From the NCBI RefSeq assembly GCF_014489075.1, contig NZ_JACTGR010000003.1, positions 124,001 through 188,000 on the forward strand: 64,000 nucleotides of DNA. The letters are read 5' to 3'. The position numbers and the translations under genes were made by a program. Below, piece after piece: positions 7,544 through 16,396 of this stretch (positions are counted from its first letter, which is position 1; the number at the start of each line of letters is the position of its first letter). The notes under the pieces were generated by a model. That model worked only from the letters and a program-made list of their open reading frames with translations, had not been told where the DNA came from and ran no database searches. Source of the stretch: Sphingomonas sp. JC676. Lineage in GTDB: Bacteria; Pseudomonadota; Alphaproteobacteria; Sphingomonadales; Sphingomonadaceae.

Positions 7544-8737
7544 ATGTTTTCGACGAAAGCTCAGACGTTTATCGCCGCGGCCCTGGCCGGCACGCTCCTG
7601 CTCGGCGGATGCGGTGGCGCCGAATCGCCCCCGCCCCCCGGCCCGCCCCCGGTGACGGTCTCCGCGCCGCTGGTGCAGGACCTCGTCGATTGGGACGAAT
7701 ATGTCGGGCGCTTCGAGGCGATCCAGAGTGTCGAGGTGCGCCCGCGCGCCACCGGCTATCTCCAGGGCATCCATTTCCGCGACGGCGCCTTCGTCCGCGC
7801 CGGCGAGCTGCTCTTCACGATCGATCCGCGCCAAGCTCAGGCCGCGCTCGCCCAGGCCGTGGCGCAGCTCGCCCAGGCCGAAGCGACGCTCGTCAATGCC
7901 CGCACTGAGCTCGCCCGCTCGCAGACGCTCGCCGCGTCGCGCGCCGCGAGCCAGGAGGAAGTCGAGAGCCGCCAGGCCACGGTCCGCACCGGTGTGGCGC
8001 AGGTCGCCGCCGCCCAGGCCAATGTCCGCGCGCGCCGGCTCGATCTCGGCTTCACCAATGTCTACGCGCCGATCGGCGGCCGCATCTCCGAGCGCCGCAT
8101 CGATGTCGGCAATTCGGTCACCGCCGATCAGACCATCCTGACGACGATCGTCTCGGTCGATCCCATTCATTTCGTCTTCCAGGGCTCCGAAGCACTGCTG
8201 CTCAAATATCAGCGCGACGGGTCGGGCGTCCGCTCGGGCACGCCGGTGCGCGTCAAGCTGAGCGACGAGAATGATTATGCGCATTCGGGCACGCTCGATT
8301 TCATCGACAACGCGCTTGATGCCGGCGCCGGCACGATCCGTGCTCGCGCGATCATCAACAATCCTGGCGGCTTCCTGAAGCCCGGCATGTTCGGCTCGCT
8401 CCGGCTCGAGGCGTCGCGCCCCTATCCGGCGCTGTTGGTGCCCGACACCGCCGTCCAGGCCGACGCCGCGCGACAGATCGTGCTCGTGGTGGGCAAGGAC
8501 AACACCGTCGCCGCCAAGCCGGTGCAGACCGGGGCGCTGCGCGGCGATCTGCGCGTGATCCAGAGCGGTATCACCCGTGAGGACCGCGTGATCATCGGCG
8601 GCGGCCAGCGTGCGCGCCCGGGCCAGAAGGTCACGCCGCAACCGGGCAAGATCCAGCAGGGTCAGGCGCCCGCCGCGGCGGCGCCGACCAACGGCGACCT
8701 GCCTTCCGGTACCGCGCTCCCCGCCGGCAACCGCTGA
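7544..8737 (+). CDS. RND efflux periplasmic adaptor (membrane fusion lipoprotein)
   Basis: A 397-residue protein starting at the ATG at 7544. It has a lipoprotein signal with lipobox LLGGC. The body has the MexA/AcrA layout: DEYVGRFEAIQSVEVRPRAT, a barrel-sandwich GYLQGIHFRDGAFVRAGELL, an alpha-helical hairpin rich in Ala/Gln, the returning half LGFTNVYAPIGGRISERRID, then a beta-barrel. It links the inner-membrane pump to the outer-membrane channel. The pump starts ten bases after its stop. An in-frame GTG at 7511 lies upstream but would bury the signal peptide. Confidence 0.93.
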   Translation: MFSTKAQTFIAAALAGTLLLGGCGGAESPPPPGPPPVTVSAPLVQDLVDWDEYVGRFEAIQSVEVRPRATGYLQGIHFRDGAFVRAGELLFTIDPRQAQAALAQAVAQLAQAEATLVNARTELARSQTLAASRAASQEEVESRQATVRTGVAQVAAAQANVRARRLDLGFTNVYAPIGGRISERRIDVGNSVTADQTILTTIVSVDPIHFVFQGSEALLLKYQRDGSGVRSGTPVRVKLSDENDYAHSGTLDFIDNALDAGAGTIRARAIINNPGGFLKPGMFGSLRLEASRPYPALLVPDTAVQADAARQIVLVVGKDNTVAAKPVQTGALRGDLRVIQSGITREDRVIIGGGQRARPGQKVTPQPGKIQQGQAPAAAAPTNGDLPSGTALPAGNR

Positions 8738-8747
8738 GCGCGCCGCC

Positions 8748-11700
8748 ATGAACATTTCGAGCTTCTTCATCGAACGCCCGATCTTCGCGGGCGTGATCGC
8801 GGTCTTCATCACGCTGATCGGCGCGTTCTGCTATCCGTTGCTGCCGCTCTCGCAATATCCCGAGATCGCGCCGCCGACGATCGCGGTCAACGCCTTCTAT
8901 GCCGGCGCCAATCCCGAGACGATCGCCGATACGGTGTCGCAGCCGCTGGAGCAGGAGATCAACGGCGTCGAGGGTATGCTCTATATGAGCTCCTCGTCGA
9001 CCCAGGGCGCCGCGACGATCACCATCACCTTCAAGCCCGGCACCGATCTCAACGCCGCGCAAGTGCTGGTGCAGAACCGCGTCAACCTCGCGGTGCCGCG
9101 CCTGCCCGATCAGGTCCGCCAGATCGGCGTGACGGTGAACAAGCAGGAATCGGGATTCCTGATGATCGTTGCGCTGACCTCGCCCGACGACAGCCTCGAT
9201 GTCGACTATATCGGCAACTACGCCAACACCGCGATCCGCGACCGGCTGCTGCGCCTCGACGGCGTCGGTTCGGTGCAGGTGTTCGGCGGCGGCAATTATT
9301 CGATGCGCGTCTGGATCGATCCGGACAAGGCCGCCGCGCGCAACCTGACCTCGGGCGAGATCGTGGCGGCGCTGCGCGGCCAGAACGTCCAGGTCGCGGG
9401 CGGCGCGCTCGGCCAGGCGCCATCGGGCAAGGACAATCCGTCGTTCGAAGTGCCCGTCGACGTAAAAGGACGCCTCGCCACCGTCGAGCAATTCTCGAAC
9501 ATCACGGTCAAGGCCGATCCCACCGGCGCCTCGATCACGCGGCTGCGCGACGTCGCCCGGATCGAGCTAGGCAGCCAGGATTATTCGATCCGCGGCTCAT
9601 TCGGCGGCAAGCGCGGCATCGCGCTCGCGATCGTCCAGCAGCCCGGCGCGAACTCGCTTTCGGCGGCAGACCGCGTGCTCGCCGAGATGGACGTGATGGC
9701 CAAGGATTTCCCGCCGGGCCTGAAATATTCGATCCCCTACAACCCCACCGAATATGTCGCGGCCTCGGTCGAGGCGGTGCAGCACTCGTTGCTCGAAGCG
9801 GTAGTATTGGTTGTGATCGTCGTCGTGGTCTTCCTGCAGACATGGCGGGCCGCGGTGATCCCGATCGTCGCGATACCGATCTCGCTGGTCGCCACCTTCG
9901 CGGTGCAGCTCGCGCTCGGCTTCTCGATCAACTCGCTGTCACTGTTCGCGCTCATCCTCGCGGTGGGCATCGTCGTCGACGACGCGATCGTCGTGGTGGA
10001 GGCGGTGGAGAGGCATATCCGTGACGGGCTCGCCCCGCGCGAGGCGGCGCACCGCACGATGAAGGAAGTGTCGGGCGCGCTGATTGCGATCGGCCTGGTG
10101 TTGGTCTCGGTGTTCATCCCCACCGCGATGGTCGGCGGCATCCCCGGCATCTTCTACCGGCAGTTCGCGGTGACCATCGCCGCCGCTTCGGCGGTGTCGC
10201 TGCTTGTGTCGTTGACCCTGTCACCCGCGCTTGCGGCGCTGCTGCTCAAGCCACACCACGATGTACACGCGAACGAAGGCCCGCGCTGGTCGCGGCCGAT
10301 CCGCATCGGCGCGGAAAAGTTCAACCAGGGCTTCGAATGGCTCTCGGACCGCTACGGCCATGTTACCGCGCGCCTGATCCGGCTCGGGCTGATCATGATG
10401 CTGATCTATGCTGGCCTGCTGGCGCTGACCGGCTGGCGGCTCACCGCGACGCCGACCGGCTTCATCCCCGAACAGGATCAGGGCTTCCTGATCGGCGTCG
10501 TCCAGTTGCCGCCGGGCTCGTCGCTCGACCGCACCAGCGCGGTGACCGACAAGGCCTATGACATCGCCAGCAAGACCGACGGCATCCTCGACGGCGCGGC
10601 CTTTGCCGGTCTCGACGGCGCGAGCTTCAGCCAGGCGTCGAACGCGGGCGTGTTCTTCATTAGGCTCAAGGACTGGTCGGAGCGTGGGCCGAAGCAGAGC
10701 GCCGAGGCGCTGGCCGGTCAGCTCACCGGCCAGCTCGCGGGCGCGATCGACGGCGCCAACATCTTCATGATCGCGCCGCCGGCGGTGCCGGGCCTGGGCA
10801 ACGGATCGGGCTTCGTGATGATGGTCGAGGACCGCTCGGCTAATGGCGGCTGGCGCGGGCTCGAAGGCGCAACCGGCGCGATGATGGGCGCGGCGATGCA
10901 GGAGAAGAAGGTCACCCAGGTCTTCTCGCTGTTCAACACCGCCAATCCGCGCATCCGCGCCGATGTCGACCGCGACAAGGCGCAATTGCTCGGCGTCGAC
11001 CCGGGCCAGGTGTTCGATGCGATCAGCACCTATATCGGCTCGAACTATGTCAACGACTTCAACCTGCTCGGCCGCACTTTCCGCGTGACCGCACAGGCCG
11101 AGCCATCGGCGCGCGACAGCCTCACCGATGTCGGGCGGCTCCAGGTGCGCTCGATCAGCGGCCAGATGGTGCCGATCTCGTCGGTCGCGACCTTCCACCG
11201 CGATTCGGGCGCGGCGCGCGTGGTGCGCTACAACCTGCTCCCCGCGGTCGAGCTGCAGGGCGCCGCCGCACCGGGCGTCTCCTCGGGCGATGCGCTCGCG
11301 GCGATGGAGCAGATGGCGGCAAAGACGCTGCCGCCGGGCTATACCTTCGAATGGACCGGCCTCGCCTATCAGCAAAAGGCGGCGGGCAGCAGTTCGGCGC
11401 TGATCTTCGTCCTCGCCGTGATGTTCGTGTTCCTGGTGCTCGCGGCGCAATATGAGAGTATCAACCTGCCGCTGGCGGTGATCCTGATCGTGCCGATGTG
11501 CATCCTGGCGGCGATGCTCGGTGTCAATCTGCGCGGCATGGACAACAACATCCTGACTCAGGTCGGCCTTGTCGTGTTGATCGCGCTTGCGGCGAAGAAT
11601 GCGATCCTGATCGTCGAGTTCGCCCGGCAGGGCGAGGAAGAGGGCATGGACCGGTTCGAGGCCGCGGTGCACGCCGCGCGCTCGCGCCTCCGCCCGATCC

Positions 11701-11945
11701 TGATGACCAGCTTCGCCTTCATCTTCGGCGTGATCCCGCTCGCGATCGCCTCGGGCCCGGGCCAGGAGATGCGTCAGTCGCTCGGCACCGCGGTGGCGTT
11801 CGGCATGGTCGGCGTCACGATATTCGGCCTAATCTTCACGCCGGTCTTCTACGTGCTGCTGCGCAAGCTCAGCCCCAAGCCGCGTTCGCATGAGGAGGCG
11901 CCGCCGCCCGAAGCGCCGGGTGCCCTTGCGGGAGAAGCGCAATGA
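8748..11945 (+). CDS. RND multidrug efflux transporter (HAE-1 family)
   Basis: A 1065-residue inner-membrane pump, close to the usual length of AcrB/MexB proteins. It starts MNISSFFIERPIFAGVIAVF, the standard first helix. It carries the proton-relay aspartate pair in ILAVGIVVDDAIVVVEAVER and a second repeat with LVVLIALAAKNAILIVEFAR. Two large periplasmic loops lie between helices 1-2 and 7-8. It uses the proton gradient to export drugs or other amphiphiles through the adaptor and the NodT channel. Its stop overlaps the next ATG (ATGA). Confidence 0.95.
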   Translation: MNISSFFIERPIFAGVIAVFITLIGAFCYPLLPLSQYPEIAPPTIAVNAFYAGANPETIADTVSQPLEQEINGVEGMLYMSSSSTQGAATITITFKPGTDLNAAQVLVQNRVNLAVPRLPDQVRQIGVTVNKQESGFLMIVALTSPDDSLDVDYIGNYANTAIRDRLLRLDGVGSVQVFGGGNYSMRVWIDPDKAAARNLTSGEIVAALRGQNVQVAGGALGQAPSGKDNPSFEVPVDVKGRLATVEQFSNITVKADPTGASITRLRDVARIELGSQDYSIRGSFGGKRGIALAIVQQPGANSLSAADRVLAEMDVMAKDFPPGLKYSIPYNPTEYVAASVEAVQHSLLEAVVLVVIVVVVFLQTWRAAVIPIVAIPISLVATFAVQLALGFSINSLSLFALILAVGIVVDDAIVVVEAVERHIRDGLAPREAAHRTMKEVSGALIAIGLVLVSVFIPTAMVGGIPGIFYRQFAVTIAAASAVSLLVSLTLSPALAALLLKPHHDVHANEGPRWSRPIRIGAEKFNQGFEWLSDRYGHVTARLIRLGLIMMLIYAGLLALTGWRLTATPTGFIPEQDQGFLIGVVQLPPGSSLDRTSAVTDKAYDIASKTDGILDGAAFAGLDGASFSQASNAGVFFIRLKDWSERGPKQSAEALAGQLTGQLAGAIDGANIFMIAPPAVPGLGNGSGFVMMVEDRSANGGWRGLEGATGAMMGAAMQEKKVTQVFSLFNTANPRIRADVDRDKAQLLGVDPGQVFDAISTYIGSNYVNDFNLLGRTFRVTAQAEPSARDSLTDVGRLQVRSISGQMVPISSVATFHRDSGAARVVRYNLLPAVELQGAAAPGVSSGDALAAMEQMAAKTLPPGYTFEWTGLAYQQKAAGSSSALIFVLAVMFVFLVLAAQYESINLPLAVILIVPMCILAAMLGVNLRGMDNNILTQVGLVVLIALAAKNAILIVEFARQGEEEGMDRFEAAVHAARSRLRPILMTSFAFIFGVIPLAIASGPGQEMRQSLGTAVAFGMVGVTIFGLIFTPVFYVLLRKLSPKPRSHEEAPPPEAPGALAGEAQ

Positions 11946-13351
11946 AGCGCAGCCTCACCGTCGCCGCCGCGCTCGCTCTTTCGGGCTGCATGGTCGGCCC
12001 CAACTATGTCTCGCCCGCGCCCAAGGCACCCGCCCAGGTGCCGCTGACCCAGGCCGCCGCGCCCGGCTTCGTCGCCGAGGAGCCGCCGGTCGAATGGTGG
12101 CATCTGTTCGACCAGCCGGTGGTCGACCGGCTGGTGAACGAGGCGCTCGCCGCCAATACCGATCTGCGCGTCGCCGCCGCCAACCTGCGCCAGGCACGCG
12201 CGGTACTGCGGGAGACGCGCGTCCAGCGGCTGCCCAGCACTACGGTCAGCGGCAGCTATTCGCGCACCCGCCAATCGGGCGCCTCGTTCGGGCAGAGCAC
12301 GGGGGGCACGGATCTCGACGTGTTCGATGCCGGGCTCGACGCGAGCTACCAGGTCGACCTGTTCGGCAAGATCGCCCGCGCGATCGAGGCCGGCCGCGCC
12401 GATGTCGCGGCGAGCCAGGCGACCTATGATCTCGCCCGCGTCACCGTCGTCGCCGAGACGATCCGCGCCTATGCCGATTCCTGCGCCGCCGGGCATCAGC
12501 TCGCAGTGGCGCGCGAGAGCCTGCGCGTGCAGGAAGAGACGTTCGACCTGACCCGCCGGCTCGAAGCGGGTGGCCGGGGCACCGGGCTGGACACCAGCCG
12601 CGCCGCCGCCTTGCTCGAACAGACCCGCGCCGACGTCCCGACCTTCGAAGCCGCGCGCAAGGGCGCGCTGTTCCGGCTCGCGGTGATGACCGGCAAGCCG
12701 CCCGCGGAATTCCCGGCCGATGTCGCGATCTGCGAGACCTCGCCGACCGTGACCAAGCCGATTCCGGTCGGTGACGGCGCCTCATTGCTCGCGCGCCGGG
12801 CCGATGTCCGCGCCGCCGAGCGCCGCCTCGCCGCCGCTACCGCGCGGATCGGCGTCGCCACGGCGGATCTCTATCCCAACATCAGCATCGGCGGGTCGAT
12901 CGGCTCGACCGCGCTGACCGCCGGCGATCTCTTCTCCGACAAGGGATTCCGCTTCAGCATCGGGCCGCTCATCTCCTGGACCTTCCCCAATATCGGCGTC
13001 GCCCGCGCGCGCATCGCCCAGGCGCGGGCCGGCACCGACGCCGCGCTCGCGACCTTTGACGGCACCTGGTTGATCGCGCTGCGCGACACCGAGACCGCGC
13101 TCGCCAACTATGTCGCCGCCGGCACCCGTGTCGAGACGCTGCGCCGTGCAAGCGCCCAGAGCGAGGAAGCCGCGCGCATCGCCCGGCTGCGCTATCGCGC
13201 GGGCGCCGAGAGCTTCCAGATCGTGCTCGATTCGGAGCGGAGCCTTGCGGCATCCGAGGCACTGCTCGCCCAGGCCCAGGCGCAATTCTCCGATTCGACC
13301 GTGTCGCTGTTCCTGGCGCTGGGCGGCGGTTGGCAGACCAACACCCAGTAA
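11942..13351 (+). CDS. NodT-family outer-membrane efflux lipoprotein
   Basis: A 469-residue TolC-like channel. The signal peptide ends in the lipobox LALSGC, followed directly by MVGPNY as in NodT/OprM proteins. Two repeats of long coiled-coil helices show motifs such as WWHLFDQPVVDRLVNEAL, ANLRQARA and RYRAGAESFQIVLDSERSL. It completes the tripartite pump with the adaptor and transporter genes upstream. It overlaps the pump gene by four bases. Confidence 0.94.
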   Translation: MKRSLTVAAALALSGCMVGPNYVSPAPKAPAQVPLTQAAAPGFVAEEPPVEWWHLFDQPVVDRLVNEALAANTDLRVAAANLRQARAVLRETRVQRLPSTTVSGSYSRTRQSGASFGQSTGGTDLDVFDAGLDASYQVDLFGKIARAIEAGRADVAASQATYDLARVTVVAETIRAYADSCAAGHQLAVARESLRVQEETFDLTRRLEAGGRGTGLDTSRAAALLEQTRADVPTFEAARKGALFRLAVMTGKPPAEFPADVAICETSPTVTKPIPVGDGASLLARRADVRAAERRLAAATARIGVATADLYPNISIGGSIGSTALTAGDLFSDKGFRFSIGPLISWTFPNIGVARARIAQARAGTDAALATFDGTWLIALRDTETALANYVAAGTRVETLRRASAQSEEAARIARLRYRAGAESFQIVLDSERSLAASEALLAQAQAQFSDSTVSLFLALGGGWQTNTQ

Positions 13352-13388
13352 GGCAGAAGCGTCGCGCCGACGGATGGGAGCGAACGCA

Positions 13389-13835
13389 ATGGCCGGAACC
13401 ATGCCTGCGAAGCCGAAAGCCGCGAAGAGCGGCGAGCCGGTCCTTCTCTCCAGCGGCAATCCCCGGATCGCGAAGGGCGAGGGCGACGCGCCTGTCCAGG
13501 CCTATATCGCCGCGATGCCGGGCTGGAAAAGCGATATCGGGCGCCGTCTCGACGCGCTCATCACACGCACCGTCCCCGGCGTGCACAAGGCGGTGAAGTG
13601 GAACACCCCCTTCTACGGAGTCGCAGGAGAGGGCTGGTTCGTCGCGTTCCACTGCATGACGAAATACATCAAGCTGGCCTTTTTCCGCGGCACGTCGCTC
13701 AATCCCGTCCCGCCGGTCGAATCGAAGCAGCGGGAGGTTCGCTACTTCCACATCCACGAGGACGATGTGTTCGACGAGGCACAACTTGCCGTCTGGGTGC
13801 AGCAGGCCAGCGTATTGCCCGGCGAGCGCCTGTGA
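13389..13835 (+). CDS. DUF1801-domain protein
   Basis: A 148-residue protein with the DUF1801 signature: LDALITRTVPGVHKAVKWNT followed by PFYGVAGEGWFVAFHCMTKY and IKLAFFRG. Function is unknown, though the fold is thought to be a small alpha/beta domain. The ATG at 13389 is preferred because GGGAG precedes it by eight bases. The following AraC gene begins inside its last codons (GTGA overlap). A second DUF1801 gene closes the same operon. Confidence 0.8.
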   Translation: MAGTMPAKPKAAKSGEPVLLSSGNPRIAKGEGDAPVQAYIAAMPGWKSDIGRRLDALITRTVPGVHKAVKWNTPFYGVAGEGWFVAFHCMTKYIKLAFFRGTSLNPVPPVESKQREVRYFHIHEDDVFDEAQLAVWVQQASVLPGERL

Positions 13836-14314
13836 GCGGCCAGGACCCCGAGCTGTTGCGCCGCCTGTTGCGCGCCAAGGACCGGATGGACGCCGCCTCG
13901 GACGAAGAATGGCCGGTCCCGCGCCTGGCAAAGGTGAGCGGCGTTTCCGAGGCGCATTTCGCGCGCTCGTTCAAGGAGGCATTCGGCCTGCCGCCGCACC
14001 GCTATCTGCTCACCCGCCGGATCGAGCGCGCCGCAGCCCTGCTCCGCGACACCGAGCTGTCGATCACCGAGATCGCGTTCCAGACCGGCTGGAACAGCCT
14101 CGGCACCTTCGGCCGAACCTTTCGCGACGTCACCGGCGAGAGCCCGGGCGAACTCCGTGCGCGCGCGAGTGCCGCTCCGAACCAGCTCGATCGGGTGCCG
14201 GCCTGCGTGCTGCGCGCCGCGCACCGGCCCGATCTCAACATAGCAGTTTCGGAGAAGCGGCGGCTGGACGCGGACGATAGGAGGGATGCGTCCAACCAGA
14301 AGGAGGTCTTATGA
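13832..14314 (+). CDS. AraC-family regulator, DNA-binding domain only
   Basis: A 160-residue protein from a GTG start that overlaps the previous TGA. It has two AraC helix-turn-helix motifs: VPRLAKVSGVSEAHFARSFK, then LSITEIAFQTGWNSLGTFGR followed by FRDVTGESPGELR. No N-terminal sensor domain is present, so it is a short, one-domain regulator. The C-terminal 40 residues after the domain are unassigned. It overlaps the VOC gene by four bases. Confidence 0.86.
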   Translation: MSGQDPELLRRLLRAKDRMDAASDEEWPVPRLAKVSGVSEAHFARSFKEAFGLPPHRYLLTRRIERAAALLRDTELSITEIAFQTGWNSLGTFGRTFRDVTGESPGELRARASAAPNQLDRVPACVLRAAHRPDLNIAVSEKRRLDADDRRDASNQKEVL

Positions 14315-14727
14315 GCCAGGGTGTCAGTGTCGTCGGTCTGTATGTTCGCGATCAGGACGAAGCTCTTATATTCTATGTCGAGAAGGTCGGTTTCCGCGTC
14401 CATACCGATGCGCGCAACGGCGACTATCGTTGGCTGACGGTGCAGCATCCGGACCAGCCCTCCTTCCAGCTCGGCCTGTTCAAGCCCCAGGCGCCGATGG
14501 TCGACGCGGCGACCGCGCAGACCCTGCAGGAGCTCGTGGCGAAGGGCGCGATGCCGGCGCTCGTGCTGGTCGTCGATGATTGCCGCGCCGCCTATGAACG
14601 GATGCGCGGCGTCGGCGTGGAGTTCACCCAGGAGCCCGTGGATCGCTATGGCAGCGTCGATGCCGGCTTCCGCGATCCTTCGGGGAACGGGTGGAAGATG
14701 ATAGAGGCGCAGCGCAATGCTGGCTGA
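14311..14727 (+). CDS. VOC (glyoxalase/bleomycin-resistance fold) protein
   Basis: A 138-residue two-module VOC protein. Module one begins VSVVGLYVRDQDEALIFYVE and holds VGFRVHTDARNGDYRWLTV. Module two holds PALVLVVDDCRAAYERMRGV, then GVEFTQEPVDRYGSVDAGFR, closing with DPSGNGWKMIE. Proteins of this sort bind a metal and act as dioxygenases, isomerases or binding proteins; the substrate is not evident. It is coupled to the AraC regulator upstream (ATGA). Confidence 0.85.
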   Translation: MSQGVSVVGLYVRDQDEALIFYVEKVGFRVHTDARNGDYRWLTVQHPDQPSFQLGLFKPQAPMVDAATAQTLQELVAKGAMPALVLVVDDCRAAYERMRGVGVEFTQEPVDRYGSVDAGFRDPSGNGWKMIEAQRNAG

Positions 14728-14785
14728 GCATTTCGCCGAGCGCCCCGCAGGCAGTGGCAAGCATCAGGAAGAGGAAGGCGGCGCG

Positions 14786-15181
14786 ATGGAAGCAACAGGA
14801 GAAATCTCTCCCTCCCAGCGGATCGATGCGAGGATCGAGGAGCTGGGCGACTGGCGGGGTGAGACGCTCGCCCGGCTCCGCGCCCTCATCAAGCAGGTGA
14901 TCCCCGACGTCGTCGAGGAGTGGAAGTGGCGGGGCGTTCCCGTTTGGTATCACGGCGGAATGCTCTTCACCGGCGAGACCTACAAGAATGCCGTGAAGAT
15001 GACCTTCGCCAAGGGCGCTGCGCTGGAGGATCCCGCAGGCCTGTTCAACTCCAGCCTGGAGGGCAACACCCGGCGCGCCATCGATTTCCACGAGGGCGAG
15101 GCGATCGACGAGGAGGCGCTGAAGGCGCTCATTCTCGGCGCGGTGGCGCTCAATGTTCAGAAGAAGCCCAGGGACGCCTGA
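14786..15181 (+). CDS. Second DUF1801-domain protein
   Basis: About 131 residues, with the DUF1801 core LRALIKQVIPDVVEEWKWRG, then VPVWYHGGMLFTGETYKNAV and KMTFAKGAAL. I start it at the ATG at 14786 because AGGAAGG lies seven bases before it. An ATG at 14717 overlapping the VOC stop would add 23 residues that look unlike the domain. It is a distant paralogue of the protein encoded at 13389 in the same operon. Confidence 0.78.
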   Translation: MEATGEISPSQRIDARIEELGDWRGETLARLRALIKQVIPDVVEEWKWRGVPVWYHGGMLFTGETYKNAVKMTFAKGAALEDPAGLFNSSLEGNTRRAIDFHEGEAIDEEALKALILGAVALNVQKKPRDA

Positions 15182-15197
15182 CCCGGCGTGCGCAAGT

Positions 15198-15246
15198 GCC
15201 ATCCATGCAGTCGGCAAGCCGGGTATCCCACCGGTGCATGGATGGC
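15198..15246. repeat. 12-bp perfect inverted repeat between convergent genes
   Basis: GCCATCCATGCA (15198-15209) is repeated exactly in inverted form at 15235-15246, with a 25-base loop. It lies just after the DUF1801 stop and before the convergent beta-barrel gene. There is no T-run, so it is not a canonical intrinsic terminator, but its position suits transcript ending or RNA stabilisation. Confidence 0.4.
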
Positions 15247-15366
15247 GGACGAGAGCTGAGGGGCTGAACCTGCCGTAGGGGGGTGACACGGCATACCCAA
15301 CCCCTCGGGACCTAGACGGAGTCCCGGCGCCGACTCCGCACAAGAATTTTCACGCTCCCGTTTTCG

Positions 15367-16308
15367 TCACCAGGAAAGGCGAGACCCCAGGCGAAGCGCG
15401 ATGCCGGTGCCCTCCCGCCGCTCTTCCGCCGAAGCTTCGCCCGCCAGGCTGAAGGCCTCGCGGCCGCCCGAAAGGCGCAGTCGCAGCAAGCCGCCTCCGC
15501 GCTGGGCGGCCAGAGCATTATTCTCGCCGAAATGGTCGAAGACGATTTCGCGTCGCCCGCCTTCCAGATCGACCCGCAGCCAGGCCACATCCGGGGCCAT
15601 GCTGCCAAGCTCATAGCCGAACGCGATCGTGCCGGTGACCGCGCTCTGGTCCCGCCGCGAAGCGCTTCCCCGTGCCTTGCCGCCGGCGAGCCGATAATAG
15701 TCGGCGACCAGCGCCGGGGTGAGCCGCAGGCGGCGCCCGATCGCAACTTCGCGCTGCACGCCGCCGCTGGCCGAAAGCAGGACGCTCTTCCGCGTGCCCG
15801 CCGCGCCGGGATCTTCCACATCGTCCTTCGAGGTCAGCGTTCCGGCGGCCAGTCGAAGCACCGACGACACGCTTCCCCAGTTGCGGCGCCAATGCACCGC
15901 GCCTTCGAGGAGACGAACCTTCTCGCGCGCGGGCCCGGCGGTGGAATCGTCGCTTCGGAAGAAGCCCGCAGAGACCCCGATAGCGTCCCTGCGTCCCGCG
16001 GCGAGTTCGAGGCCGCCGGCGGCGCCCCAGCCGCGAATGCCGTTGTCCGCGGCGTCGCCGATGCTGTGCGAGGTGCCCCAGCCGAATTGCTGCAGCCAGG
16101 CATTCACCTGCGGAACCTCGGAGGGGCGCGAACCGAGATCCATCATCACGCTCGCGGCGGCACGCAGCGCCGGAACCGCCACGCCGAACGGGTCCGACAC
16201 CGGCGCAGGCGCGCTATTTCCAGGAGTTTGGGCGCCGTCTTGCGCCAGTGCGGGGGTGGCCGAGATCCCGGAACAGGCCAAAAGAACCAACAAACGCAGT
16301 GACGTCAT
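15367..16308 (-). CDS. Exported beta-barrel protein, autotransporter-domain-like
   Basis: A 313-residue protein with a signal peptide (MTSLRLLVLLACSGISATPA, cut near ALA-QD). The mature part shows alternating amphipathic strands with Gly and aromatic girdles: GVSAGFFRSDD, VHWRRNWGSVSSVLRL, LRLTPALVADYYRLAG. The final strand is LRLGSRLSW with a terminal aromatic residue, as outer-membrane barrels require. Charged turns rich in R/E/G join the strands. I infer a small outer-membrane barrel. It lies downstream of the TonB-receptor gene on the same strand and may share its transcript. Confidence 0.55.
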   Translation of the reverse strand: MTSLRLLVLLACSGISATPALAQDGAQTPGNSAPAPVSDPFGVAVPALRAAASVMMDLGSRPSEVPQVNAWLQQFGWGTSHSIGDAADNGIRGWGAAGGLELAAGRRDAIGVSAGFFRSDDSTAGPAREKVRLLEGAVHWRRNWGSVSSVLRLAAGTLTSKDDVEDPGAAGTRKSVLLSASGGVQREVAIGRRLRLTPALVADYYRLAGGKARGSASRRDQSAVTGTIAFGYELGSMAPDVAWLRVDLEGGRREIVFDHFGENNALAAQRGGGLLRLRLSGGREAFSLAGEASAEERREGTGIALRLGSRLSW

Positions 16309-16396
16309 CGACTTTCCAGAAAGGATATTGGGGCCCCCTGTCAGGTGTGCGCCCTTCAGTGTCGAAGACGGTGCCGAGCGCCGCGAGCCGTAAAGA

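Noticed and set aside
10221..11672. A 483-codon leftward open frame inside the RND pump gene
   Set aside because: It is antisense to a clear RND transporter; His/Arg-rich product without motifs.
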